Assembly: GCF_040901545.1 (NCBI RefSeq)
Contig: NZ_JBBDYL010000031.1
Coordinates: 70,526 to 134,525 of the forward strand
Origin: Sulfuricaulis sp040901545
GTDB lineage: Bacteria; Pseudomonadota; Gammaproteobacteria; Acidiferrobacterales; Sulfurifustaceae
Reading direction: 5' to 3'
Length of the DNA: 64,000 bases
The notes under the pieces were generated by a model. That model was not told the origin of the DNA. It ran no database searches and worked only from the letters and a program-made list of their open reading frames with translations. This document shows positions 50,620 to 59,399 of this stretch, piece by piece. Every line of letters begins with the position of its first letter. Positions within the stretch are counted from its first letter, which is position 1. Both the position numbers and the translations under genes were made by a program.

Positions 50620-51378
50620 ATGAGTGCATCGGTGGATCTCCCGCATGTTTATGAATTGGTCCAGTGCGATGTCATTGACAGCGTCGTGGCGGAGGCCGGG
50701 CGTCTTGCTCGGGCGGGTGCGGACGAGGGAACGCTGGTATGGGCGCAAGAACAATCCGCGGCCCGGGACCGGTTTGGCCAACCGCAGCCTGCACCTCGCG
50801 GCAATCTCTATATTTGCCTGATTCTCCGGCCGGAGAGCGCGCTCGCGGTTGCCCAGCAACTCGTTCTTGTTTCCACCATCAGTCTGGGTCTGACAATCGC
50901 CGAAGCGGCGCCACCCATGACCGAGCTGCGCTATCGATGGCCTGATGCCGTGCTGCTTAATAATGCCGATACGGGGGTTATTACATTCGTGCCGGGGCCT
51001 GAAAACGCCGGCAATCTGGAATGGTTGTTACTCGGAGTAACGGCGAATGTGAATCATGTCCCCGTGGCGCTCGATGTCTACAGCACCAGCCTCCAGGCGG
51101 AAGGGATGGAACGCGTATCCGCCGCCGAGGTGCTACAGGGATTCAGCCGCCATTTTCTTTCCGGGATCAACCGCTGGGCCGACGCCGGGTTTGCGCAGAC
51201 GCGCAAGACCTTCATGCACCGGATGGAAGGCCTGGGAAAAGTACAGGAAGTCCGCCTGAAAAATGAAACAATCATTGGCAAGCTTGTGGAACTGGATGAG
51301 CAGGGCGCGCTCATCCTCGAGCGGGAAGATGGGGCCCGCCGTGTTATCACCGTAACCGACTATCTCGGACTTTCCTGA
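50620..51378 (+). CDS. Biotin/lipoate protein ligase-like protein with DUF4444-type C-terminus, catalytic motifs degenerate
   Basis: This 252-residue protein follows the BirA fold along its length: a start like the BirA catalytic core, APRGNLYICLILRP (BirA SPFGANLYLSMF), RYRWPDAVLLN (BirA KWPNDLYL) and a C-terminal SH3-like part (NETIIGKLVELDEQGALILE). The adenylate-binding glycine/arginine loop (GRGRRGR in BirA) reads SAARDRFG, and the catalytic lysine segment (RKLAGIL) reads ADTGVIT. Ligase activity therefore looks lost. It may bind a nucleotide, cofactor or protein partner. It is downstream of DUF6505. Confidence 0.78.
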   Translation: MSASVDLPHVYELVQCDVIDSVVAEAGRLARAGADEGTLVWAQEQSAARDRFGQPQPAPRGNLYICLILRPESALAVAQQLVLVSTISLGLTIAEAAPPMTELRYRWPDAVLLNNADTGVITFVPGPENAGNLEWLLLGVTANVNHVPVALDVYSTSLQAEGMERVSAAEVLQGFSRHFLSGINRWADAGFAQTRKTFMHRMEGLGKVQEVRLKNETIIGKLVELDEQGALILEREDGARRVITVTDYLGLS

Positions 51379-51403
51379 GGAAAAAGAGGGAGTTCCAGAG
51401 GCA

Positions 51404-52000
51404 TTAACATGCCGATGGCGGTAGCTTGCGTGCGATTAAATACGTAAGGCTATCTGCAAGCAGGTCTGAATCGTTGGTCGCGAGCAGATGAAAATCGGAA
51501 AAACTCTTTTGCAACTCACCGTGCCTCAGGAGATATTCTTTATTAAAGCCTGGGTGATTTTGCTGGTGGTTGACGTTGAAAGTCTTGTAGATTACCAGCC
51601 CGTTGGGTTTGATGGACCTTTTAATCTGAGGAATTAGCGGCCGATAAAGAAAGCGCACAACCAGCACCAAGTCGAAATACGCATTGGGAAGGGTAAAATG
51701 TTCTAGATCCGCGGCAATCAGGCTTATAGGAAGTTTTTTCCCGCGGATCGCTTCGCGACAATAACGCAGCCCCGTAATGCTGCCGTCAACGGCGATGACA
51801 CGATAACCGCGTGTGGCAAGGTAAATCGCATTGTGCCCCACGCCGCATGCCAGATCCAAGGCAGTTCCTTTCCCGTCCAGTAAATTGGAATGACTAGTTA
51901 ATATCGAATCGGGTTCGAATTCAGGATTGGGATTTCCTTCACGGTATTTCCGGTTCCAGCGTACGATATCGTCGTGCATGGCTAAGGTATGGTCGTACAT
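51404..52000 (-). CDS. SAM-dependent methyltransferase (TehB-like class I)
   Basis: This 198-residue class I methyltransferase has motif I ALDLACGVGHNAIYLATRGYRVIAVDGS, then LIAADLEHFTLP and FDLVLVVRFLYRPLIPQIKRSIKPNGLVIYKTFNV. The pattern is near tellurite-resistance TehB and related small-molecule methylases. I choose ATG 52000; an in-frame ATG at 51979 is possible. It starts eight bases after the livF-type stop on the same strand and is probably the last gene of that operon, which is an unusual passenger. The substrate is unknown. Confidence 0.84.
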   Translation of the reverse strand: MYDHTLAMHDDIVRWNRKYREGNPNPEFEPDSILTSHSNLLDGKGTALDLACGVGHNAIYLATRGYRVIAVDGSITGLRYCREAIRGKKLPISLIAADLEHFTLPNAYFDLVLVVRFLYRPLIPQIKRSIKPNGLVIYKTFNVNHQQNHPGFNKEYLLRHGELQKSFSDFHLLATNDSDLLADSLTYLIARKLPPSAC

Positions 52001-52007
52001 TCGCGAG

Positions 52008-52712
52008 TTACAGGCCAAGATAAGCCTCGCGCACGCGCTCGTTGGCTAGCAGTTCCTTGCCGGTTCCCGCGAGCGCGACGCGGCCGGACTCCAATACGTA
52101 GCCGCGATGGGCGAGTTCCAGGGCGTGCTCGGTATTCTGTTCCACCAGCAGCACGGTGACGCCACGGCGGTTGATCTCACGGATGACGCGGAACATCTCT
52201 TCCACCAGAATTGGCGCGAGACCCAGCGACGGTTCATCGAGCATCAGGATTTTCGGTCCGGCCATAAGGCCGCGGCCGATAGCCACCATTTGCTGTTCGC
52301 CTCCCGACAGCGTGCCGGCGAGTTGAGTCTGGCGTTCACGTAACAGTGGAAATATTTCGAATACCTGCTCAATCCGTTGCGGGCGCTGGGCGCGTGCGGC
52401 CGCGGAGTATCCGCCAAGCATCAGGTTGTCGCGCACGCTCATTTGAGGAAACAATTTGCGACCTTCCGGTACCTGGATCACGCCGAGTTCCACCACTTTC
52501 GCGGGCGCGCACTGATTGAGCCGTTGGCCATCGAGCGTGATGTTACCGGCTTTGGAGCGTAGCAGAGCCGAGAGGGTCTTGATGACAGTTGTCTTGCCGG
52601 CACCGTTAGCGCCGACCAGCGCCACTATTTCGCCTGCTCCCACTTCAAAGCTCACACCCCACAGGGCCTGAATCTTCCCGTAGGCGACCTCGAGATTTTC
52701 GACGCGCAGCAT
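52008..52712 (-). CDS. Branched-chain amino-acid ABC transporter ATP-binding protein, LivF type (second system)
   Basis: This 234-residue ATPase has Walker A GANGAGKTT, signature LSGGEQQMVAIGR, Walker B LMLDEPSLGLAP and the end VREAYLGL, normal LivF features without the extension seen in the first system. It follows the livG-type gene with a single base between them. Confidence 0.93.
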   Translation of the reverse strand: MLRVENLEVAYGKIQALWGVSFEVGAGEIVALVGANGAGKTTVIKTLSALLRSKAGNITLDGQRLNQCAPAKVVELGVIQVPEGRKLFPQMSVRDNLMLGGYSAAARAQRPQRIEQVFEIFPLLRERQTQLAGTLSGGEQQMVAIGRGLMAGPKILMLDEPSLGLAPILVEEMFRVIREINRRGVTVLLVEQNTEHALELAHRGYVLESGRVALAGTGKELLANERVREAYLGL

Positions 52713-52713
52713 G

Positions 52714-53433
52714 TCACGCCACCCGTTTGCCGAAATAGGCTGAAATTACGGCGGGATCGCTCACCACCTGTGCCGGCGGCCCTTCCGCGATTTTTTCACC
52801 TTGGCGTATGACAACCACGCGGTGCGAGATGCGCATGATCGCCTTCATGACATGCTCGACCAGAATAACAGTGATACCGGTTGCGTGAATGTGTTCGATC
52901 AGTCCGCAGGCGTCTTCCATTTCTCGAGGATTCAGGCCTCCCAAGGGTTCGTCAAGCAACAGCAGTTTCGGTCCGGTGGCGAGGGCGCGTGCTATTTCCA
53001 TCCGCTTCTGGTCGCTGAGTGTCAGGTCCGATGCCGGAATATCGAGCTTGTCGGCGAGCCCCACCTGTTTGAGAGCGCGTACGGCCTCGGCATCAGCCTG
53101 CGCGCGGTCGCCGAGACGCACCAGGGCCGCGAGTGCCGCGTTTTCGCGCACCGTCAGATGCGGGAACGGCTTCACGATCTGAAATGTGCGCGCGATGCCG
53201 CGGCGCGTGACGGCGTAGGGCTTCAGCCCCACGATGTTTTCGTTATCAAGCCGGATGTCTCCCATCGTGGGAGAAAGGAACCCGGTGATGAGGTTGAATA
53301 TTGTGGTTTTGCCCGAACCGTTTGGTCCGATGAGGCCGAGGATTTCGCCCGCCGCAACGGTAAACGACAAATTCGACACGGCGCGCAGGCCGCCAAAATT
53401 GCGTGTAAGTCCGGATATCTCGAGCAATGCCAT
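52714..53433 (-). CDS. Branched-chain amino-acid ABC transporter ATP-binding protein, LivG type (second system)
   Basis: This 239-residue ATPase has Walker A GPNGSGKTT, the insert with RRGIARTFQIVKPFPHLTV, the signature region LTLSDQKRMEIARAL (the LSGGQ motif replaced by LSDQ, as in many LivG proteins), Walker B LLLDEPLGGLNP and the H-loop region VEHVMKAIM. It belongs to the minus-strand operon of five transport genes. Confidence 0.93.
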   Translation of the reverse strand: MALLEISGLTRNFGGLRAVSNLSFTVAAGEILGLIGPNGSGKTTIFNLITGFLSPTMGDIRLDNENIVGLKPYAVTRRGIARTFQIVKPFPHLTVRENAALAALVRLGDRAQADAEAVRALKQVGLADKLDIPASDLTLSDQKRMEIARALATGPKLLLLDEPLGGLNPREMEDACGLIEHIHATGITVILVEHVMKAIMRISHRVVVIRQGEKIAEGPPAQVVSDPAVISAYFGKRVA

Positions 53434-53442
53434 GGTGCGATA

Positions 53443-54390
53443 TCAGCGATGTGGTGTGAACAGCCGGAGCACACGGCCCCAGATCCCATCCGGCAGGTAG
53501 CGGATTACGAGCATCATGAAAAGCCCGTAGAATATGAGGTGGCCCACCTCGAAGCGTTCGCGTACCAGCTCCGCAATCGTGGTGAGAAATACCGCACCAA
53601 CCACGGGGCCGGCGATGGTACGCAGACCACCGACCACCGCAATGAATACCATTTCGATGGAAAGCGATATCGGAAATACCGCGTCAGGATCTACATATCG
53701 GAAATACATCCCATAAAAACCTCCAGCGAGGCCGGTAAAGAAGGCGGAAAGGGCCAGCGCCGATACTTTGGCGCGCGTGGTGTTTATGCCGATGGATTCG
53801 GCGGCGTCTTCGTCCTCACGAATAGCGAGCAGGTAGCTCCCCAGGCGCGCGCGCGCGAGCAGATAGGTGGCGAACATCGCGCTAAGCGCGATCACCGCGA
53901 CAATCAGGAAGAACGGTCCCTTGCGCTCCCAGTTGATCGGCTCACCGAACAGTGTCACGACTGGCAGCGTGGTGATCAGTAACCCCATGGGACCGTGGGT
54001 GAGTTGCTCCCAGTTGAGCGCCACAAGGCGCACGATCTCGGCCACGGCCAGGGTCGCGAGTGAAAAGTACGGCCCGCGCAGGCGAAAGCAGATGAACCCG
54101 ATCGGCAGGGAAAGCAGTGCGCCCATGATGCCACCCAAGGCCATGCCATACCACGGAGCGAGCCCAAAACTCAGGTACAGGATCATGGTGGTATAGGCGC
54201 CAACACCAAAAAAACTTGCGTGCCCGAACGACACCTGCCCGGCGTAACCGCCGAGGAGATTCCAGGAGACCCCAAGAACTGTCCACATGAGCACTATGAT
54301 TCCGAGGTGCAACAGGAACTGGTTGGAGACCATGAGCGGGATACAGAGAAGCAGGATTCCCGCGATGATCGGGAGGAGCGCGCGTTTCAT
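53443..54390 (-). CDS. Branched-chain amino-acid ABC transporter permease, LivM type (second system)
   Basis: This 315-residue permease with about nine helices starts MKRALLPIIAGILLLCIPLM. Typical patterns are WNLLGGYAGQVSFGHASFFGVGAY and LAIREDEDAAESIGINTTRAK. ATG 54390 overlaps the livH-type stop by four bases; in-frame sequence upstream belongs to the overlapping gene's other frame. Ends close to the livG-type start. Confidence 0.92.
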   Translation of the reverse strand: MKRALLPIIAGILLLCIPLMVSNQFLLHLGIIVLMWTVLGVSWNLLGGYAGQVSFGHASFFGVGAYTTMILYLSFGLAPWYGMALGGIMGALLSLPIGFICFRLRGPYFSLATLAVAEIVRLVALNWEQLTHGPMGLLITTLPVVTLFGEPINWERKGPFFLIVAVIALSAMFATYLLARARLGSYLLAIREDEDAAESIGINTTRAKVSALALSAFFTGLAGGFYGMYFRYVDPDAVFPISLSIEMVFIAVVGGLRTIAGPVVGAVFLTTIAELVRERFEVGHLIFYGLFMMLVIRYLPDGIWGRVLRLFTPHR

Positions 54391-55253
54391 GCCTGCCGTG
54401 CCCCAAACAAGCCCTGTGGACGGAACAGCAGTACCAGAAGAAATATAATAAAACCTATGGTGTCCTTGTATGCCACTGACACGTACACCGCGCCGTACGA
54501 TTCGACGACTCCGAGCAAGATGCCTCCCGCAATCGCGCCAGGCACCGAGCCGAGACCGCCGAGCACCACGATCACGAAGCACTTGACGATGAGAATCTCG
54601 CCGACGGTGGGGTAAAGATAGAGCGACGGCACCAGCAGCACGCCGGCGGCCGCGGCCAGCGCCGCGCCCAGCCCGAAAGTGATCATGGAGATATTTTCAA
54701 CATTGATGCCCATGAGCGCGGCGGCCTCCGCGTTCTGGCTGGTGGCGCGCACCGCGCGCCCGGTGTCGGTGCGCGCGAGAAAGAAATAAAGCGCCACGGT
54801 TATGAGTACCGCAAGCCCGAAGGCGATCGCCAGCGGCACCGGCACGGCGATCCCGAACGGTCGCAGCGGTACTTCGGCATACGCCAGGTTCAGCGTGCGG
54901 TAGTCCCCGGTCCAGGCAAACAGGGCGAGATTGGCGATGAGCAACGACAGACCGGCGGTGTAAAGTAGCGTATTGAGTTCGCCCCCGGGAATAATGGCTT
55001 TGAGAAGAAAGCGGTACGCCAGCATGCCGGCGATAAAGAGCAGGGGCACCAAAAGTAGCGCGGAAACGAACGGGTCGATCTTCCACAGCGTGTACGACCA
55101 GTAGGCACCGAACATGCCGAGCATCACCATGTCGCCATGAGCGAGGTTGATAATGCGCATGACGCCGAAGATAACGGTAAGCCCCACGCCGATCATGGCG
55201 TAGAGCGTACCCGTCAGGATACCGTTGACCAGACTCTGGAAAAACGTTTCCAA
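54387..55253 (-). CDS. Branched-chain amino-acid ABC transporter permease, LivH type (second system)
   Basis: This 288-residue permease begins METFFQSLVNGILTGTLYAMIGVGL and has the LivH stretches GVMRIINLAHGDMVMLGMF and RATSQNAEAAALMGINVENI. About eight helices are present. It is separated from its binding-protein gene by a perfect hairpin. Confidence 0.92.
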   Translation of the reverse strand: METFFQSLVNGILTGTLYAMIGVGLTVIFGVMRIINLAHGDMVMLGMFGAYWSYTLWKIDPFVSALLLVPLLFIAGMLAYRFLLKAIIPGGELNTLLYTAGLSLLIANLALFAWTGDYRTLNLAYAEVPLRPFGIAVPVPLAIAFGLAVLITVALYFFLARTDTGRAVRATSQNAEAAALMGINVENISMITFGLGAALAAAAGVLLVPSLYLYPTVGEILIVKCFVIVVLGGLGSVPGAIAGGILLGVVESYGAVYVSVAYKDTIGFIIFLLVLLFRPQGLFGARQA

Positions 55254-55270
55254 GAATGTGAAAAAATCTA

Positions 55271-55298
55271 CCCCCTGTCCCTGGCGAGGGACAGGGGG
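55271..55298 (-). terminator. Perfect hairpin between binding protein and livH-type gene (second system)
   Basis: CCCCCTGTCCC pairs with GGGACAGGGGG without mismatch around a 6-base loop. On the minus strand it is followed by TAGATTTTTT. It should act as a partial terminator, lowering permease expression below that of the binding protein. Confidence 0.7.
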
Positions 55299-55307
55299 TT
55301 TGTCGTG

Positions 55308-56537
55308 TTATTTAGTGGTTGGATTGGGAAAAACGTACTCGGTTTCGGCGTTGGCCTTGGGATAGACGTTAAGCAGCTTGCCACCGCGCCATTGTGCCAT
55401 CACCGAGTGATCGGGCGAGTAGATGTTCTGGTTGGTGTACTGGTCGCCGAGCGGGCCGGCCCAGTTGCCGAATTTCACTTTGCCGAACACCGTGGTCATG
55501 TCGGTCTTGAGCAGGGCCTGGCGGATGGCATTGCGATCGGCGTCGAGCTTGCCGGTCAGCTTGGCGCGTTTCATTGCATCCGCAATGATGTAAATGGCGG
55601 CATAGCCCTCGACCTCGTGCTCCTTGGGGTAGATACCGTACTTGTCGTTGAATTTCTTGTAAAACGCCTTGGCCTTGGGATCGTTCGGGTTGCCGGACCA
55701 GGCTGCCGAGGAAAACACGTATTCGCTCAGGCCGCCGAGCTGCTTGGCAAGGTCCTCCACGCCGAAGCCACCGCCGTAGCCCACGAAGGCGCGCGGCTTC
55801 AACCCGATCTCTTTGGCATGGCGTGTAAGCAATATCGCGTCGGTCGTGCTCACCGCAACCATCAGTACGTAGTCCGGGTTGTTGGCTTTTACCTTGGTCA
55901 CGATCGGCTTGAAGTCGAGCGTGTTCACCGGGTAGGCCTCGTCATTAACGATGGAAACCTTTTTGGATTTGAGGAACGTCATGATGGAGTTGGCGATGGT
56001 CTTGCCGAATACCGTGTTGTCGTAGATTACCGCGGCGGATTTCGGCAGTGCACCCGGAATTTCGCTGATGAATTTATTGAACGCCTGCGGATAGATCGAT
56101 CCGGTAGGATTATTGCGGAATACCCATTCGAAACCCTTGGCGGTGATGATGTCGGCCGATGGATGATCCACGAGATAAGGCGTCTTGAGACGCTGTGCAA
56201 CCGAGGCAATTTCAACAGCCTGCCCCGAAGCGCGCCCACCGGTGAGGATTAAAACCTTCTCCTGGGTGATCAATTTCTCGGCGACCGTGGCGGCGAGGGC
56301 GTTCTTCGCTTGGTGGTCTTCAATGATGACCTCGATCTTCTTGCCGTTCACGCCACCGGCGGCGTTGATTTCTTCCATGGCCATCGAATAGGCCTTCTTG
56401 AACTTGTCGCCGAACGGCGCATCGGGTCCCGTCATCGGTTGTGGCGCGCCGATCTTGAGAGTCTCAGCGGCGAGGACGTGGCTCGAAAACGCAACTGTGA
56501 GGCCGACTACCAGAGACAACAATGTCAACTTACGCAT
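55308..56537 (-). CDS. Branched-chain amino-acid/amide ABC transporter binding protein (second system)
   Basis: This 409-residue type I binding protein has a signal peptide (1-23, cleaved near VLA). The mature start is ETLKIGAPQPMTGPDAPFGDKFKKAY, and VLILTGGRASGQAVEIASVAQ is the ligand-loop region. The ligand is not predictable; the sequence differs clearly from the first system's protein, so the two systems probably take up different substrates. AGGAG precedes the ATG. Confidence 0.9.
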   Translation of the reverse strand: MRKLTLLSLVVGLTVAFSSHVLAAETLKIGAPQPMTGPDAPFGDKFKKAYSMAMEEINAAGGVNGKKIEVIIEDHQAKNALAATVAEKLITQEKVLILTGGRASGQAVEIASVAQRLKTPYLVDHPSADIITAKGFEWVFRNNPTGSIYPQAFNKFISEIPGALPKSAAVIYDNTVFGKTIANSIMTFLKSKKVSIVNDEAYPVNTLDFKPIVTKVKANNPDYVLMVAVSTTDAILLTRHAKEIGLKPRAFVGYGGGFGVEDLAKQLGGLSEYVFSSAAWSGNPNDPKAKAFYKKFNDKYGIYPKEHEVEGYAAIYIIADAMKRAKLTGKLDADRNAIRQALLKTDMTTVFGKVKFGNWAGPLGDQYTNQNIYSPDHSVMAQWRGGKLLNVYPKANAETEYVFPNPTTK

Positions 56538-56887
56538 GTTCTGATCTCCTAGCGGTGGTTATTTATATGGGAGAATACAGCGTCATATTCGGTTTGCCAC
56601 CGAAAATTGTCAAGACTGGTTGGTTGATGCCGGCATTCCTTGGCTCTCCGCCAGGACCGGAAGCGCGGATTTTGGCCTGGTTACCTTGCCAGCTTAACAT
56701 CATGTTCCTTATTCTCTTCCTGCATAACAGAGCTAGCGGACCGAATTGCGTAGGGTATCGTGGTACCGCAAGGAACCGGATATATCCGGCTCTATCGATT
56801 GGTAGGGGCATGACTGAATTTATTGTATGCTTCGGACCGGTGCGTCACCGGGGCAGGCCTGGCTAAAGCAGCGGAAGACTATCTAAA
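56538..56887. other. Divergent intergenic region before dinG-like gene
   Basis: These 350 bases carry the promoters of the second Liv-type operon (minus) and the helicase gene (plus). A small palindrome CCGGATATATCCGG lies around 56,776-56,789. No gene or clear sigma-54 element was seen. Confidence 0.4.
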
Positions 56888-58840
56888 TTGCCGGTTTCCA
56901 GCAAAGACATTCTCAACGCAGACGGGGCGCTCGCCGAGCGGCTTGCGGGATTTTCTCCACGCCTCGCACAACAGGAAATGGCCGCACGCATCGAGCAGGC
57001 CCTGGCGGATCAGTCCGTTTTCATCGCCGAATCGGGGACCGGCACCGGCAAGACGTTTGCGTATCTCGTCCCGGCTTTGTTATCCGGTAAAAAAATTCTG
57101 ATTTCGACCGGCACACGACATCTCCAGGATCAGCTCTATCACCGCGATCTTCCTTTTATCCGTGACATTCTGGCGGTTCCCGTCGCCACGGCGCTGCTGA
57201 AAGGACGCAGCAATTATCTCTGTTTGCATCATCTCGAACGGCTGGAAACAGAACCGCGTTTTACCGGGAAAAAGAATCAATCGGACCTCGTGACCCTGCG
57301 CCATTGGGCGGGAAGGTCAAAACGGGGTGATATCGCCGAAGTCAGCGACATACCCGAAGATTCCGCGGTCTGGCCGCTGGTGACATCCACCGCGGATAAT
57401 TGCCTGGGGAGCGATTGTCCTCACTACGATGCCTGTTTTGTAAACCGCGCGCGGCGCGAGGCCCTCGCAGCGGATGTGGTGGTCGTGAATCATCATCTGT
57501 TTTTTGCCGATTTGGCGCTGCGTGAAGAAGGATTCGGCCAGTTATTACCCGGTGTCGAAGCGGTGATATTCGACGAGGCGCACCAACTGGCGGACGTGGC
57601 ATCCAATTTTTTCGGCCTGTTCCTGGGAAGTCATCAATTGTTTCAGCTATGCCGGGATGCGATCACGGAGGACATCAAGGAGAACAGCGGCATCGACGAG
57701 CTGCGATCTTCAGGGCAGCAACTGGAAAAATCCGTTGCCGATTTCCGCCTGGCTTTTGGTGTCGAGCCGCGTCGAGGCGCCTGGGAACAGCTTGAGAACG
57801 ATAAGGCGATACATGCCGGCCTGGCGGATCTGAAATCAAGACTGACGGTGTTTTCAACGGTGCTTGATGCCGCCGCCGGCAAAGGGCCGGGGCTCGCCAA
57901 CTGCGCGCGCCGGGCCGCGGTGCTGCTGGATCGGCTCCTGATGATAAGTGAAAAATCGCACACGGAATCTGTTGCCTGGTTCGAGACCACGGCGCGCGGA
58001 TTCACGCTCTATCTCACGCCGCTCGATATTGCCGTACCATTCCGGCAGTACCGGGGTGACGGTAAAAAAACCTGGATCTTTACTTCCGCCACTTTAGCGA
58101 TCAACCGGAGTTTTGCTTACTTTCAGACGCAGTTGGGCCTGGAGGAAGCGGAAACCGGTTTCTGGGGCAGCCCGTTCGATTATGCCAGGCAGACTTTGTT
58201 GTTTATCCCTCCGGGTTTACCCGATCCCTCCGGACCGGAATATACACAGCGTGTGATCGAATCCACATTGCCGGTGCTGCGCGCCAGCCGCGGCCGGGCG
58301 TTCTTCTTATTCACCAGTCACCGTGCGCTCAAGCTGGCCGCGGCGCGTTTACGCGCGGAGTTGGATTATCCCTTGCTGGTCCAGGGCGATGCGCCGCGTT
58401 CGGAATTGCTCCGGCAATTCCGCGCCGCCGGCAATGCGGTACTGCTCGGCACCGGAAGTTTCTGGGAAGGGGTGGATGTGCGTGGCGAGGCGTTGTCCTG
58501 CGTCATCATCGACAAATTGCCGTTTGCCGCGCCCGACGATCCGGTGCTGCGGGCGCGCGCGGCGGTTATGGAAGCGGCAGGGCGCAGCCCCTTTATGGAG
58601 TATCAATTGCCCGAGGCGGTGATCGCCTTGAAGCAGGGAATCGGTCGCTTGATCCGCGATGAATCCGATCGTGGCGTGTTGATGATTTGCGATCCCCGTC
58701 TGTTGAGCAAAGGGTACGGCCGTGTCTTTCTTTCCAGTCTGCCGCAGATGCCGGTGACACAGCGGGTGGCAGAGGTGGTGCAATTCTTTGACGCCGGCAG
58801 ATCGGAGCGCCATAAGGCCGTAAAACAGACACAAGTATGA
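56888..58840 (+). CDS. ATP-dependent DNA helicase, DinG/YoaA family
   Basis: This 650-residue XPD-like superfamily 2 helicase has Walker A ESGTGTGKTFAYL near residue 50 and STGTRHLQDQL. The four iron-sulfur cysteines are spread over NYLC and NCLGSDCPHYDAC, and the DEAH box is in VIFDEAHQLADVA. Motifs V and VI follow in GTGSFWEGVDV and QGIGRLIRDESDRGV. It unwinds 5'-3' at damaged or R-loop DNA. The best start is a TTG at 56888 (PVSSKDILNADGALAERL); initiation at TTG lowers certainty about the N-terminus. It overlaps pgpA by four bases. Confidence 0.91.
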   Translation: MPVSSKDILNADGALAERLAGFSPRLAQQEMAARIEQALADQSVFIAESGTGTGKTFAYLVPALLSGKKILISTGTRHLQDQLYHRDLPFIRDILAVPVATALLKGRSNYLCLHHLERLETEPRFTGKKNQSDLVTLRHWAGRSKRGDIAEVSDIPEDSAVWPLVTSTADNCLGSDCPHYDACFVNRARREALAADVVVVNHHLFFADLALREEGFGQLLPGVEAVIFDEAHQLADVASNFFGLFLGSHQLFQLCRDAITEDIKENSGIDELRSSGQQLEKSVADFRLAFGVEPRRGAWEQLENDKAIHAGLADLKSRLTVFSTVLDAAAGKGPGLANCARRAAVLLDRLLMISEKSHTESVAWFETTARGFTLYLTPLDIAVPFRQYRGDGKKTWIFTSATLAINRSFAYFQTQLGLEEAETGFWGSPFDYARQTLLFIPPGLPDPSGPEYTQRVIESTLPVLRASRGRAFFLFTSHRALKLAAARLRAELDYPLLVQGDAPRSELLRQFRAAGNAVLLGTGSFWEGVDVRGEALSCVIIDKLPFAAPDDPVLRARAAVMEAAGRSPFMEYQLPEAVIALKQGIGRLIRDESDRGVLMICDPRLLSKGYGRVFLSSLPQMPVTQRVAEVVQFFDAGRSERHKAVKQTQV

Positions 58841-59319
58841 CGTCACGGGAGATGAAAAGTTATCTTACTCGAGTTGGATTTTTTCTGGCACACGGTTTCG
58901 GAAGCGGCAAGCTACCCTGGGCACCGGGAACCTTCGGCACGCTTGTTGCCATACCCATCTATCTGCTGATTTATCCCTTTCCCTATCCGCTGTATGCCGC
59001 GATTGTCGGCGTCATGTTTGTTGTCGGTGTATGGCTGTGTCAAATCACGGAACAATCTTTGGGCGCGCATGACCACCCGAGTATCGTGTGGGACGAAATC
59101 GTGGGGTACCTTATCACCATGTTTATGGCGCCCAGCGGATGGGTATGGGTGCTGGCGGGCTTTGTGTTTTTTCGCGCGCTTGATATCTGGAAACCGTTCC
59201 CCATCCGTCAAATCGAACGGCGCGTCCGGGGCGGTTTCGGGAATATGCTCGACGATGCACTCGCGGCGCTCTATGCCTGGCTTGTGCTACAAGGTGTGGC
59301 CTATTTCTACTTGCCCTGA
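58837..59319 (+). CDS. pgpA: Phosphatidylglycerophosphatase A
   Basis: This 160-residue inner-membrane phosphatase removes the phosphate from phosphatidylglycerophosphate. The signature GFGSGKLPWAPGTFGTLVAIP is at residues 20-40, DHPSIVWDEIVGYLITM is the second catalytic region, and DIWKPFPIRQIERRVRGGFGNMLDD the third. Three to four helices are present. Its ATG overlaps the helicase stop, an odd partner but clear coupling. Confidence 0.94.
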   Translation: MTSREMKSYLTRVGFFLAHGFGSGKLPWAPGTFGTLVAIPIYLLIYPFPYPLYAAIVGVMFVVGVWLCQITEQSLGAHDHPSIVWDEIVGYLITMFMAPSGWVWVLAGFVFFRALDIWKPFPIRQIERRVRGGFGNMLDDALAALYAWLVLQGVAYFYLP

Positions 59320-59399
59320 ATGTTCAAAGTGAGGCTTATTTTCGAAAAGCAGGATATGACGGGACAGGCAAAGTCATAGACCAATCTCCAGATTGAACC

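Noticed and set aside
52801..53982. A 393-codon plus-strand open frame across the livG- and livM-type genes
   Set aside because: Antisense to clear transporter genes; composition rich in His, Arg and Gln with no motif.
55137..56252. A 371-codon plus-strand open frame across the second binding-protein gene
   Set aside because: Antisense shadow of a clear binding protein with a signal peptide.
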